DNA from: WHSW01 sp963769945
GTDB taxonomy: Bacteria; Actinomycetota; Thermoleophilia; Solirubrobacterales; 70-9
DNA length: 64,000 nucleotides
Assembly: GCA_963769945.1 (NCBI GenBank)
Contig: CAVYOA010000014.1
Location: 62,001 to 126,000, forward strand
Direction: 5' to 3'
The translations under genes and the position numbers were made by a program. The notes beneath the pieces are model-generated. The model had not been told where the DNA came from and did no database searches. It worked only from the letters and a program-made list of their open reading frames with translations. Positions 51,710 to 59,798 of the stretch are shown here, one piece after another (the stretch's first letter is position 1; the number at the start of each line of letters is the position of its first letter).

Positions 51710-53650
51710 GTGAGCGCAGCGTTGAGAAGGCCGGGGATGCCGCGAGCGGGGCTTGGCTTCCTGCTCGGATGCGGGTTCGGCTTTGGGCTCGTCGTCGCCC
51801 TGCGCGCGATCTCCGGGCTCGAGATCTACCAGACCGAGGCCAACGGCTACCCGCATGTGATTGTCCCGGCGATCACCGGCCCGCTCGGCTTCCTCGTCGG
51901 CCTCGGCTGCTTCGACTACTGGTTCCGCTGGGCTGCCGGCAGGCCAACGATTCCCGACGATCACGCCGAGCACGGCGCGACCTCGTGGCGCGACTACTTC
52001 CGCTTCAACACCGATCACAAGGTGATCGGGATCCAGTACATCGTCACCACCTTCTTCTTCTTCCTCGTCGGTGGCCTGATCGCGATGATCATCCGCGCCG
52101 AGCTCGCTCAGCCCGGGACCCAGATCGTCGATCCTGGGGTCTACAACGGGCTCTTTTCGACGCACGCCGCGCTGATGATCTTCGTCTTCGTGATTCCGGT
52201 CTTCGCCGGCATCGCCAACTACGTGCTGCCGTTGATGATCGGCGCGCCCGACATGGCCTTTCCGCGCCTCAACGCGCTCTCGTTCTGGATGCTGCCGATG
52301 GCCGGCCTGCTGTTCCTCTCGAGCTTCCTCGTCCCCGGCGGTGCCTTCGACGCCGGCTGGACCGGCTATGCGCCGCTGTCCACGGGCGCGCCCTTAGGCC
52401 AGTCCTTCTTCAACCTCGGGGTGCAGTTCGCGGGCGCCTCGTCGATCGCGACGGCACTCAATTTCCTGGTCACGATCATCACCATGCGTGCGCCCGGCAT
52501 GACCTTTTGGCGCATGCCGCTGCTCGTTTGGGCGAACCTCTCGACGTCGCTGCTCGTCGTCGCCGCGACACCTTTCATCGCCGGTGTCCAGTTCATGGTC
52601 CTCTTCGACCGCGCCCTCGACACGAACTTCTTTCAGTCCGCGTTCGGCGGCGACGTGCTCGCCTACCAGCACATCTTCTGGTTCTACTCGCACCCGGCTG
52701 TCTACATCATGATGTTGCCGGGCTTCGGGATCGTCTCCGAGGTGATCTCGACCCACGCCCGCAAACCGATCTTCGGCTACCGGCTCATGGCCCTGGCGCT
52801 GATCGGGATCGTCGTCCTCTCCTACACCGTGTGGGCACACCACATGTTCGTCTCGGGCATGTTCAGCTGGCTGCGGGTGCCGATGATGATCACGACGCTG
52901 CTGATCGCGGTACCGACTGGGATCAAGATCTTCTCCTGGCTGGCGACGCTGTTCAACAGCGTCCTGCATCTACGAAGTACGGCGATGCTGTTCAGCCTCG
53001 GCTTCATCGTCACCTTTGTCGTCGGCGGGATCTCGGGCGTGATGTTGGGCATGGTGCCGATCGACATCCACGTCTCCGACACCTACTTCATCGTCGCCCA
53101 CATCCACTTCGTCCTCTTCGGCGGCTCGGTGTTCACGATCTTCGCCGGGATCTATCACTGGTTCCCGAAGATGACCGGGCGCATGTACGACGAGCGCCTC
53201 GGCCGCGCCCACTTCTACCTCACCCTCGTCGGCATGCTCGGCACCTTCATCCCGATGCACTGGATCGGCATGGAGGGGATGCCGCGGCGCGTCGCCGACT
53301 ACGCGGCGCAGTTCGGCGACTGGAACCTGATGATCTCGATCTCCTCGTTCATCCTCGGGATCGCGCAGGTGATCTTCATGTACAACATGATCGTCTCCTG
53401 GAAGTGGGGCCCGCGAGCCACTGCCAATCCTTGGCGCTCGAAGACGATCGAGTGGCAGGTCTCATCACCGCCGCCGATTTTCAACTTCGACGAGATCCCG
53501 CGTGTCGTCGGCGGGCCTTACGAGTTCGGCGTTCCCGGCGCCCGCCACGCGATCATGGGCGGCGAGGATGGGGCGGAGGTCAAGGAGCACGAGCCGGCTG
53601 TGGTCGGCTCCGCTTCGGGCGAGAAGAGCGAACCGGTGGGTAGCCCGTGA
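51710..53650 (+). CDS. ctaD: cytochrome c oxidase subunit I, intact heme-copper catalytic subunit
   Basis: 646 residues from GTG 51710 (GGAGGT 9 bases upstream). An extra N-terminal part of about 95 residues with two helices precedes the standard twelve-helix core, which starts at TDHKVIGIQYI. All metal ligands are visible: heme a His152 (FSTHAALM) and His466, CuB His328 (FYSHPAVY, with the cross-linked Tyr332), His377 and His378 (WAHHMF), and heme a3 His464 (IVAHIHF). Lys406 (PTGIKIFSW) is the K-channel lysine. It reduces oxygen to water and pumps protons. It overlaps the USP-like gene by 4 bases. Confidence 0.97.
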   Translation: MSAALRRPGMPRAGLGFLLGCGFGFGLVVALRAISGLEIYQTEANGYPHVIVPAITGPLGFLVGLGCFDYWFRWAAGRPTIPDDHAEHGATSWRDYFRFNTDHKVIGIQYIVTTFFFFLVGGLIAMIIRAELAQPGTQIVDPGVYNGLFSTHAALMIFVFVIPVFAGIANYVLPLMIGAPDMAFPRLNALSFWMLPMAGLLFLSSFLVPGGAFDAGWTGYAPLSTGAPLGQSFFNLGVQFAGASSIATALNFLVTIITMRAPGMTFWRMPLLVWANLSTSLLVVAATPFIAGVQFMVLFDRALDTNFFQSAFGGDVLAYQHIFWFYSHPAVYIMMLPGFGIVSEVISTHARKPIFGYRLMALALIGIVVLSYTVWAHHMFVSGMFSWLRVPMMITTLLIAVPTGIKIFSWLATLFNSVLHLRSTAMLFSLGFIVTFVVGGISGVMLGMVPIDIHVSDTYFIVAHIHFVLFGGSVFTIFAGIYHWFPKMTGRMYDERLGRAHFYLTLVGMLGTFIPMHWIGMEGMPRRVADYAAQFGDWNLMISISSFILGIAQVIFMYNMIVSWKWGPRATANPWRSKTIEWQVSSPPPIFNFDEIPRVVGGPYEFGVPGARHAIMGGEDGAEVKEHEPAVVGSASGEKSEPVGSP

Positions 53651-54573
53651 CCGACGAGAAGGCTGCCGACAAGCCGGCCGACGACGCGAGCTCGTCCGTC
53701 GACTGGAGCGACGGGGGCACCGTGCTCGCCTTCCTCAACGAGGTCGCCGGTGGTCGCCGCCTGCTCGGCGCGATCCGCGAGCGTGTCGAGGCGGGAGCCG
53801 ACACGGTCGCGGTCGTCGCACCGCAGAATCAGCCGATCGTCGGCCAGATCGTCGATCGCGACGAGGTTCGTGAGGCCGCCCGCAGTCGCGTCGAGGTCAC
53901 GCAGGCCGTGCTCTCGGGATTCGGGATCGAGGCCAGCGGTGCCGTCATGGACCCCGAGCCTGCGCTTGCGATCAGCGACGCGGTGCGCGCCTTCGAGCCC
54001 AGCGAAGTACTGCTCTCATCGCTTTATGAGACTCGCTACGGGCTGCTGCGCAAGGACTTCGTCGAGTGGGCCAAGGACAAGGTCGAGGTCCCGGTAACGC
54101 ACATCCCGGTCCGAGTCGAGGACGACGCCGTGCGCTGGGACGTCGTTCACACGCTGGTCGTCGGCACGCAGACGATCTCCAGCCCCGACCTGATCGCGAA
54201 GTTGAAGAGCATTGCCGCAGACAAGCCGCATCGTTACACCGTGATCTGCCCGCGCTCGGGCGACCTCAGTCGCGAGGACGTGGTCGAGCGCCTCGCTCTG
54301 ACCCTGGCTGAGCTCTACAAGGCCAACATCGACGCGACCGGCCAGCCAATGAGCCCCGAGCCGTTCGCGGCGATCGAGAACGCGATCAACCACTACCGCA
54401 TCGACGACATTTTGATCTCGACCTTGGCCGGCCAGCAGTCGAAGTGGATCGAGGAAGGCTTGATCGAGCGCGTCGAAGCGATCACCGACAAGCCGATCGA
54501 GCATTTCGAGTCGGGGGGCACGCGCGGAGCCGGGCACCCAGCCGAGACGAAGGCAGAGGAGGTGCCTGCCTGA
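53647..54573 (+). CDS. tandem universal-stress-like protein in the oxidase operon
   Basis: 308 residues. The N terminus (TDEKAADKPADDASSS) is disordered. Two Rossmann-like halves follow; the first has GADTVAVVAPQNQPIVGQIV and a SEVLLSSLYETRYGLLRKDF segment, the second has HRYTVICPRSGDLSREDVVERL and RIDDILISTLAGQQSKWIEEG, which repeats the first pattern. This looks like a tandem UspA fold without a clear G-x2-G-x9-G ATP site. It overlaps ctaD by 4 bases and ctaE by 1, so its production is tied to the oxidase. A regulatory or assembly role is inference. Confidence 0.65.
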   Translation: MTDEKAADKPADDASSSVDWSDGGTVLAFLNEVAGGRRLLGAIRERVEAGADTVAVVAPQNQPIVGQIVDRDEVREAARSRVEVTQAVLSGFGIEASGAVMDPEPALAISDAVRAFEPSEVLLSSLYETRYGLLRKDFVEWAKDKVEVPVTHIPVRVEDDAVRWDVVHTLVVGTQTISSPDLIAKLKSIAADKPHRYTVICPRSGDLSREDVVERLALTLAELYKANIDATGQPMSPEPFAAIENAINHYRIDDILISTLAGQQSKWIEEGLIERVEAITDKPIEHFESGGTRGAGHPAETKAEEVPA

Positions 54574-55199
54574 TGGAGTCTGCCTCGGTCGCCGTAGGCC
54601 ACGCCTCCTCGCACGAGCATCACGGGCCGCCGGAGGCCAACAACAGCTCGCGCATGGATCGCACGACGCTCGGGATCCTCATCTTCATCGTCTCGGAGAT
54701 CATGCTGTTCGGGGCGTTCTTCGCCTCCTACTTCTTCTTGCGTGTCGTCTCCAACGACGGTCCTTGGCCGCCGGAGGGCTTCGAGCTTCCGGTCGCAATC
54801 GCGGCTGTCAACACGGCGATCCTCGTCTCCTCGAGCTTCACCATGCACCTCGCGCTCGAGGGAGCGCGAAAGGGCAACCGCCGCACGATGCAACTCGGGC
54901 TCATGGTCACCTGGATGCTCGGCGCCACCTTCCTCTTCATCCAGCTCAACGAGTACATCCACATCGGTTTCAGCGCTCGCGAAGGCGCCTTCGGCTCGAT
55001 CTTCTACGGCCTCACGGGGCTGCACGGAGCCCATGTCTTCGTCGGCCTGCTGCTACTCACCTTCGCCAACATCCGCGCCTGGCGCGGCCACTTCGGCACC
55101 GCGGCGAAGGATCACCTGGGCGTCGAGCTGCCTGGGATCTACTGGCACTTCGTCGACGTCATGTGGATCATCGTGTTTACGGCGGTTTACATCCTCTAG
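54573..55199 (+). CDS. ctaE: cytochrome c oxidase subunit III
   Basis: 208 residues. ATG 54573 overlaps the previous stop and has GAGGAGG upstream. Five transmembrane helices; SRMDRTTLGILIFIVSEIMLFGAFF is the first, with the conserved Glu in SEIMLFG, and GLTGLHGAHVFVGLLLLTFAN and GIYWHFVDVMWIIVFTAVYIL are the hallmark subunit III segments. The N terminus is His-rich (HASSHEHHG). Subunit III stabilises subunit I and its proton uptake. It is the last gene of the intact oxidase operon. Confidence 0.95.
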   Translation: MESASVAVGHASSHEHHGPPEANNSSRMDRTTLGILIFIVSEIMLFGAFFASYFFLRVVSNDGPWPPEGFELPVAIAAVNTAILVSSSFTMHLALEGARKGNRRTMQLGLMVTWMLGATFLFIQLNEYIHIGFSAREGAFGSIFYGLTGLHGAHVFVGLLLLTFANIRAWRGHFGTAAKDHLGVELPGIYWHFVDVMWIIVFTAVYIL

Positions 55200-55219
55200 C
55201 TTCGCGGCACGGTCGCGGG

Positions 55220-55619
55220 CTACGACGCGTTCAGCTCCGCCGCAGAACGGACGAGGGCTTTGAAGGCCTCCTCGTCAATGCCGTCTCCCTCGTGGAGGTC
55301 GATGGCGCGCCTCACGTTGGCCTCGAGGCTGGAGTTGAAGAGGCCGGCCGGGTCCTCCAGGGAAGCTCCCTTGGCGAAAGTCAGCTTGACCTTGTCCTTG
55401 TAGGGCTCGCCGGTGAAGAGGATCCCTTCGTGGAGACCAAACGGGGACGCCGGAAGGGTTCGACGGCTTGCGCCATTTGATCTCCTCGACGACGTCGGGA
55501 ACGGCCTGCTTGGCGAGGTCGCGGATTCGGGAGAGCATCTCGCCGCGCCAATCGTCCAGTTCCTCGATCTTCGCGTCGATGAGCTCAGACGGTGTCTGCG
55601 GTTCAGATTCGGCCGGCAT
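55220..55619 (-). CDS. DUF1801-type YdhG-like protein (frameshifted)
   Basis: About 132 residues after correcting one base. The N-terminal helix ELIDAKIEELDDWRGEMLSRIRDL and VPDVVEEIKWRKPSNPSGVPVW are the DUF1801/YdhG pattern. Then one extra base at about 55432 shifts the frame; the correct one reads HEGILFTGEPYKDKVKLTF, KGASLEDPAGLFNSSL and DEEAFKALVRSAAELN, ending at the TAG at 55220-55222. The family has an SBF-like fold, with no assigned function. Convergent with ctaE. Confidence 0.7.
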
Positions 55620-55706
55620 GCCCGGACTCTTCCAGAATGCCGGCTCCGATGCCGAAGTAGGCCGACGACTTGCGCAACGGCCGGCGGCGTCGGCTAGCGT
55701 CGAGCC

Positions 55707-55919
55707 ATGCCCGCTGACAACGACCTGCTGATCAACGAGGCGGCGATGTTCCGGGTCTTCTTGCTCGTCGGGCTGGCCGCGGCGCCAGTGATCGCTCTCG
55801 GGCTACTCGTGAGCCCGCTCGCCGCGGCGATCCTGCTCGGGTTCGAGCTTGGCGTTGGGATCGGCCTGCTGGTTCGGCGGCTTCGGGGGTCTACTGCTTC
55901 GCGGCGTTCCCGCCGTTGA
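55707..55919 (+). CDS. small two-helix membrane protein
   Basis: 70 residues. Two hydrophobic helices (FRVFLLVGLAAAPVIALGLL and AAAILLGFELGVGIGLLV) and a C-terminal basic tail. ATG 55707 is 6 bases after a TAGCGT box (55695-55700), so it is probably leaderless. No family was recognised; it might be an oxidase-associated subunit because of its position, but this is only context. Confidence 0.55.
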   Translation: MPADNDLLINEAAMFRVFLLVGLAAAPVIALGLLVSPLAAAILLGFELGVGIGLLVRRLRGSTASRRSRR

Positions 55920-56607
55920 CGCCGCTCGAGAGGTAGTCCACCAGCCCCTTGAGGTCCTCCGGGGTCAGCGACGTTTCGAAGTTGGCGGGCATGATCCCGT
56001 CCTGATAGCCGGGAGTGATTTCGGAGCCGGGGTCGACGATCTGCTGCTCGATGTACTTGACGTCCTTGCCGGCCAGCACCTCGTCGAGGTCCGGGCCGAC
56101 CGTGGCTGACGTCCCCGCGTCTGAAAAGGCGTGGCAGGTGCCGCAGCTCTGGACGAAGAGGTCGGGAGGATCGAGCTCCGGGGGCGCGGCGCCGGGCACT
56201 CCCGCGACAGCGCCGACGTAGGCTGCGACGTCCTCGGCGTCCTGTCCAGTGACGAGGTCGGCGGGCATGAAGACGTCGGCGTAGTTGGGCACCCCTTCCT
56301 CGATCACTCGAGGGTTCGAGATCTGCTGTTGCACGACGCCCTCGACCGTGTCGTTGTCCATGCCGTCGGCGCGTGCCCGGGCAAAGGAGGCGTCGAGGTT
56401 GGGGCCGACCTCGGCCGCCGCTCCGGCCTCAGCTAGGGCGTGGCAGGTGGCGCACTGCTGTTGGAACAGCGCCCGGCCACGCTGAAGGTCGGCATCCTCG
56501 GTTACGTCGCAGCCGGCGAGACCGAGCGCAGCGACGGCGGTGACCGCAAGCACGGCCGGTCGGACCCGGCGCGAGAGATGGCGACTGAAAGCTGGACGCA
56601 CGGACAC
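55891..56607 (-). CDS. di-heme c-type cytochrome lipoprotein
   Basis: 238 residues from GTG 56607. A lipobox (ALGLAGC) anchors the protein to the outer membrane face. Two heme-binding motifs, CATCH (about residue 52) and CGTCH (about 156), each start a cytochrome c domain: VGPNLDASFARARA and FMPADLVTGQDAEDVAAYVG complete the first, VGPDLDEVLAGKDVKYIEQQ and IMPANFETSLTPEDLKGLVDYL the second, with the distal Met in each. It probably brings electrons to the oxidase. A TAGGAT box ends 9 bases before the GTG. The 3' end overlaps the small membrane protein gene on the other strand. Confidence 0.9.
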   Translation of the reverse strand: MSVRPAFSRHLSRRVRPAVLAVTAVAALGLAGCDVTEDADLQRGRALFQQQCATCHALAEAGAAAEVGPNLDASFARARADGMDNDTVEGVVQQQISNPRVIEEGVPNYADVFMPADLVTGQDAEDVAAYVGAVAGVPGAAPPELDPPDLFVQSCGTCHAFSDAGTSATVGPDLDEVLAGKDVKYIEQQIVDPGSEITPGYQDGIMPANFETSLTPEDLKGLVDYLSSGVNGGNAAKQ

Positions 56608-56722
56608 TTGACTTCAATCCTATCTGTCCGGTGGGCGCGGCTACCGTGTCCCGCAACTCATCGGATAGAGTTAGCGCCGATCTGCACTAGTAGTCACGAA
56701 TCGAGCCAGGAACGGGTCTGAA

Positions 56723-57145
56723 ATGGAAGTCCGATCGGGGATGTCGAGCGTGGTTCTCACGGTCGGCCCTGCGCACACCCTGCGCGAAGCCGCACAGCGC
56801 ATGACCGACAAGGGCGTCGGCGCCGCCGTGGTCATCGACGAGGAAGGTCAGGGACCGCGCGTCGTCTCCGAGCGCGACATCCTGGTCTCGCTGGGGAGAG
56901 GTCAGGACCCCGACGTCGAGCGCGTCGGGGACCACATGTCAGACACGGTGATCTCGGCGGCGCCCGAATGGAGCCTCGAGCGCGCCGCCGTCGAAATGTC
57001 GCGCCGCCACATTCGCCACCTCGTCGTCGTCGAGCGCGGCGAGCTCGTCGGCGTGCTCTCGATGCGCGACATTGTGCGGGTATGGACGTCCGACGGGGCT
57101 ACGTCGGGAATGATCTCGCCGCAGGCGGAAGAGAGCGCGGTTTAG
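56723..57145 (+). CDS. CBS-domain pair protein
   Basis: 140 residues made of two CBS motifs. VLTVGPAHTLREAAQRMTDK and VVIDEEGQGPRVVSERDILV form the first; ISAAPEWSLERAAVEMSRRH and HLVVVERGELVGVLSMRDIV the second. Stand-alone CBS pairs sense adenine nucleotides or SAM and act as regulators. The target is unknown. ATG 56723 is followed by the typical start MEVRSGMSSVVLTV. Confidence 0.85.
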   Translation: MEVRSGMSSVVLTVGPAHTLREAAQRMTDKGVGAAVVIDEEGQGPRVVSERDILVSLGRGQDPDVERVGDHMSDTVISAAPEWSLERAAVEMSRRHIRHLVVVERGELVGVLSMRDIVRVWTSDGATSGMISPQAEESAV

Positions 57146-57206
57146 GCGTAGCCCGCCCCGATCGGCGCGCTCAAGGGGTACGGAGATGGTGGGCTCGCAG
57201 CCGGCG

Positions 57207-57479
57207 CTACTCAGTCGGCCGCTTGAACGGCACTGCGGGGATCACCGCGCTGCTGATCCGTTGGCTGCGTGGCAGCCGAGCGAAGTCCTCACGCGAGTCA
57301 CGCACCCATGCGACGACCGCGAACAGCGCGACGACGGCTCCGATGACGCCGTAGGGCCACCAGGTGAACAGCGACACGACCACGCCGGCCAGGCCTGCCG
57401 CCAGCAGGACGGGCTGCCAGGACGAGGCAGGCAGGTAGACGAGCTCGGTCGGCTCTCCGTTTCGGCGCTCGCCAGTCAT
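57207..57479 (-). CDS. small two-helix membrane protein, likely CtaF-like oxidase subunit IV
   Basis: 90 residues. PTELVYLPASSWQPVLLAAGLAG precedes the first helix; FTWWPYGVIGAVVALFAVVAWVRDSREDF holds the second. The layout (short soluble N terminus, two helices, basic C-terminal tail) resembles the actinobacterial cytochrome c oxidase subunit IV. ATG 57479 overlaps the stop of the 36-residue protein by one base. It is the last gene of the minus-strand oxidase-like operon. Confidence 0.6.
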   Translation of the reverse strand: MTGERRNGEPTELVYLPASSWQPVLLAAGLAGVVVSLFTWWPYGVIGAVVALFAVVAWVRDSREDFARLPRSQRISSAVIPAVPFKRPTE

Positions 57480-57589
57480 CAGCCGATGTAAACGATCGCG
57501 ACGAAGAAGCAGAGGCCGAAGACGCCGAGGGCGACTGCGGCCGCTAGAAGCCCAGATCCGATGTTGCTCGAGGCGCGCTTTCGATCCAT
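57479..57589 (-). CDS. 36-residue single-helix membrane peptide
   Basis: The sequence reads MDRKRASSNIGSGLLAAAV... and ends FFVAIVYIG. It has a basic N terminus, then one long hydrophobic helix of about 24 residues. It is too short for most gene finders. It ends on the TGATG that starts the next small protein, which strongly supports translation. It is probably a small oxidase-associated or assembly peptide, by context. Confidence 0.65.
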   Translation of the reverse strand: MDRKRASSNIGSGLLAAAVALGVFGLCFFVAIVYIG

Positions 57590-57773
57590 CTCAGATCACT
57601 GATTCCTAATCGGCGTGCGCCCGGGGGCGCACGGGGCCGAGCTGGGCGTGGCCGGCGGGCGAGGCCCATGCTGGTTGCATGGGCGAGTCCCGACGGGTGC
57701 GATCCAGCGAAGGTGTCCGGGCGTCATCCGGGTGTGCAGGGATTGGGGATCATTGATCTCAACGCCGGTTCTA
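57590..57773. other. structured intergenic region between ctaB and the small subunits
   Basis: 184 bases without a gene. It holds a perfect palindrome, CGTGCGCCC-GG-GGGCGCACG (57614-57633), and a second hairpin, GCCCATGC-TGGTT-GCATGGGC (about 57664-57684), closed outside by CGGG/CCCG. It may be a transcript leader for the two small membrane genes or a structured RNA. No known riboswitch or housekeeping RNA was recognised. Confidence 0.4.
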
Positions 57774-58753
57774 TCAGACCACTCGGTCTGCGGCCATGGC
57801 GCAGAACAGCAGCGCCAGGTAGGCGAGTGACGACAGATAGAGCCTCAGCGCCGCGGTGCGGGAGGGGTTTCTCAGCAACCGCACTGCCAAACCGACGAAC
57901 CTGTTCCCAGTGCGAGTGCGGCAGCCGCGTAGAGGCCGCCGAGGAAGCCGGTGGCGACCGGCATCAGCGTGAAGGCGACGAGGGCGAGCGAGTAGACGAG
58001 GATCTGGCGGCGGGTTACAGCCTCGCCCTTGACGACAGGCAGCATCGGTACGCCGGTGCGCGCGTAGTCATCTTTGATCAGCAGCGAGAGCGCCCAGAAG
58101 TGGGGCGGCGTCCAAAGGAAGACGATCCCGAACGGATAAAGCGCCTCGAGCGAGAGCCCGCCCGTAGCCGCGGCCCACCCGACCAGGGGCGGGACCGCTC
58201 CTGCAGCGCCGCCGATGACGATGTTCTGCGGCGTCAGCGGCTTCAGCCACACCGTATAGACGAAGACGTAGCCGAGTAAGCCGGTGAGCGCAAGAACGGC
58301 AGAAAGCACGTTGACGGTCAGCGCCAGCTGCGCCGACGCCAGTACGCCGAGGGCGACGCCGAAGATGAGGCCGTGGATCGGCTCGATCCGCCCTGTTACC
58401 AGCGGGCGCGACTTCGTGCGGCCCATGCGCGCGTCCCGTTCGCGGTCGAGGTAGTGGTTGATCGCGCCGGCGCCGCCGGCCGCGAGATAGCCGCCAAGCA
58501 TCGTCCACAGCACGAGCGAGATCGCTGGGCCAGAAGGGTCGGCGGCGATCATCGTCGCAACGGTGGTCAGCAACAGCAGCGAGATGATCCGCGGTTTGGT
58601 CAATGCGATGTAGTCGCGCGCCGTCTCGATCCATGCTCGCGACCCGGGGGTTTCTTCGCTGCGTCGGTGTGGCGCTCGCACGGGGCGCCTGACGCTGCCG
58701 GATTCGAGCGATCCACTGTCGACCGGGCGGGTTGTAGTCGTCGCGCTTTCCAT
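57774..58753 (-). CDS. ctaB: protoheme IX farnesyltransferase (heme O synthase), frameshifted near the C terminus
   Basis: About 326 residues. A Thr/Arg-rich N terminus of about 40 residues leads to DYIALTKPRIISLLLL and the catalytic first DxxxD motif in NHYLDRERDARMGRT. The second motif area is FWALSLLIKDDYARTGVPMLPVV. The written frame stops just after ALALGTG. One T missing near 57898 would restore FVGLAVRLLRNPSRTAALRL and the last helix SSLAYLALLFCAMAADRVV, ending at 57774 as in normal heme O synthases. It joins a farnesyl group to heme B, giving heme O for the oxidase. The start lies 2 bases after the ctaA stop. Confidence 0.9.
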
Positions 58754-58755
58754 GA

Positions 58756-59793
58756 TCAGGCTGCGGCAGCTTCCGCCGTCTCGCGTGGGCGGACTCGCTC
58801 GGGCGCCGGGACCGACACCGCCATCAGGGTCGCTCCCGCGTAGACGACGGTACTCCACAGCGCTGTGCCGAGGGCGAGATGGCCGATGATCAGGCCGGCG
58901 TGCTTGCCGGCCCAGACGTTGATCGCGCCCAGCGCGATCTGAAGCAGGAGGATGACGCCGGCGGCGATGAAGGCTCGCGACGGCGCGCGACGCCTGATCG
59001 CAACCGCGACCATCGCGATAACGGCGATCGCCGCCAGGTACATCAGGGCTCGGTGAGCGAGCTGGATGTCGGCGAGCCGGCTCTGTCCGAAACCGAAGAA
59101 CTGACCGTTGCAGGCGGGGAAGTTGTCGCTCGAGAAACCGGTCCCGCAGGCGACGTGCGCCTGGCCACCAACCGGCGCCGCGGGCGTGCCTTCCTTCTCG
59201 GTGCCGGCGACGTAGCCGCCGGCGACGATTGTCGCGAGCACCGCCACAGCCGCGACTGCGGTGATCGCACGCAGCCCGCGCGAGCTCTCCGGCGCGACCA
59301 CGGCCGAGTCGGCTGCGGGTGCCGAGGCGCGGCGCAGCAGCAACATCAGGCCGACGAACGCCATCGCCAGGCCGAGGTGGGCGGCTACCAATTCCTCCTC
59401 GAGGCCCTGTTCCACCGTCAGTCCGCCGAGGCCGGCCTGGGCAAGGACCAAAATCGCGGCGGCGACCGAGCCACGAACGATGGCGCGGTGGGCACGCAGG
59501 TGGCGGAGCGCTCGCCAAGCGACGAGCGCGGTCAGGACCAAGACGACGCCGGCGGCGATGCGATGGCTGAACTCGATGATCGACTCAGCGCTTGCCTGCG
59601 GCACGAGGCCTCCCTCACACAGGGGCCAGCCCTGTGTTCCGCTGCCTGCCGGGCCGCAGCCGAGACCGGAATCGCTGACGCGAACGATGCCGCCGATGGC
59701 GATCAGGATGAAGGTCGCGACGATCGTCGCGGTGACGAGGCGGCGGTAGCGAGAGAGCTCGTCCGCATCGCCACGAGCGGCGAGTGAAGACAT
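58756..59793 (-). CDS. ctaA: heme A synthase (COX15/CtaA)
   Basis: 345 residues with eight transmembrane helices in two four-helix halves. IGGIVRVSDSGLGCGPAGSGTQGWPLCEG is the first loop with the conserved Cys pair; EFSHRIAAGVVL and AHLGLAMAF carry heme-ligand histidines of the first half, and LAHRALMYLAAIAV and GHLALGTALW those of the second. ACGTGFSSDNFPACNG is the second loop with another Cys pair. It oxidises heme O to heme A. It sits 5 bases after the degenerate subunit I gene and 2 before ctaB. Confidence 0.93.
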   Translation of the reverse strand: MSSLAARGDADELSRYRRLVTATIVATFILIAIGGIVRVSDSGLGCGPAGSGTQGWPLCEGGLVPQASAESIIEFSHRIAAGVVLVLTALVAWRALRHLRAHRAIVRGSVAAAILVLAQAGLGGLTVEQGLEEELVAAHLGLAMAFVGLMLLLRRASAPAADSAVVAPESSRGLRAITAVAAVAVLATIVAGGYVAGTEKEGTPAAPVGGQAHVACGTGFSSDNFPACNGQFFGFGQSRLADIQLAHRALMYLAAIAVIAMVAVAIRRRAPSRAFIAAGVILLLQIALGAINVWAGKHAGLIIGHLALGTALWSTVVYAGATLMAVSVPAPERVRPRETAEAAAA

Positions 59794-59798
59794 GAAGC

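Noticed and set aside
57590..57773. tRNA, SRP RNA or RNase P RNA in the structured gap
   Set aside because: No cloverleaf, no T-loop-like or other conserved core sequence was found.
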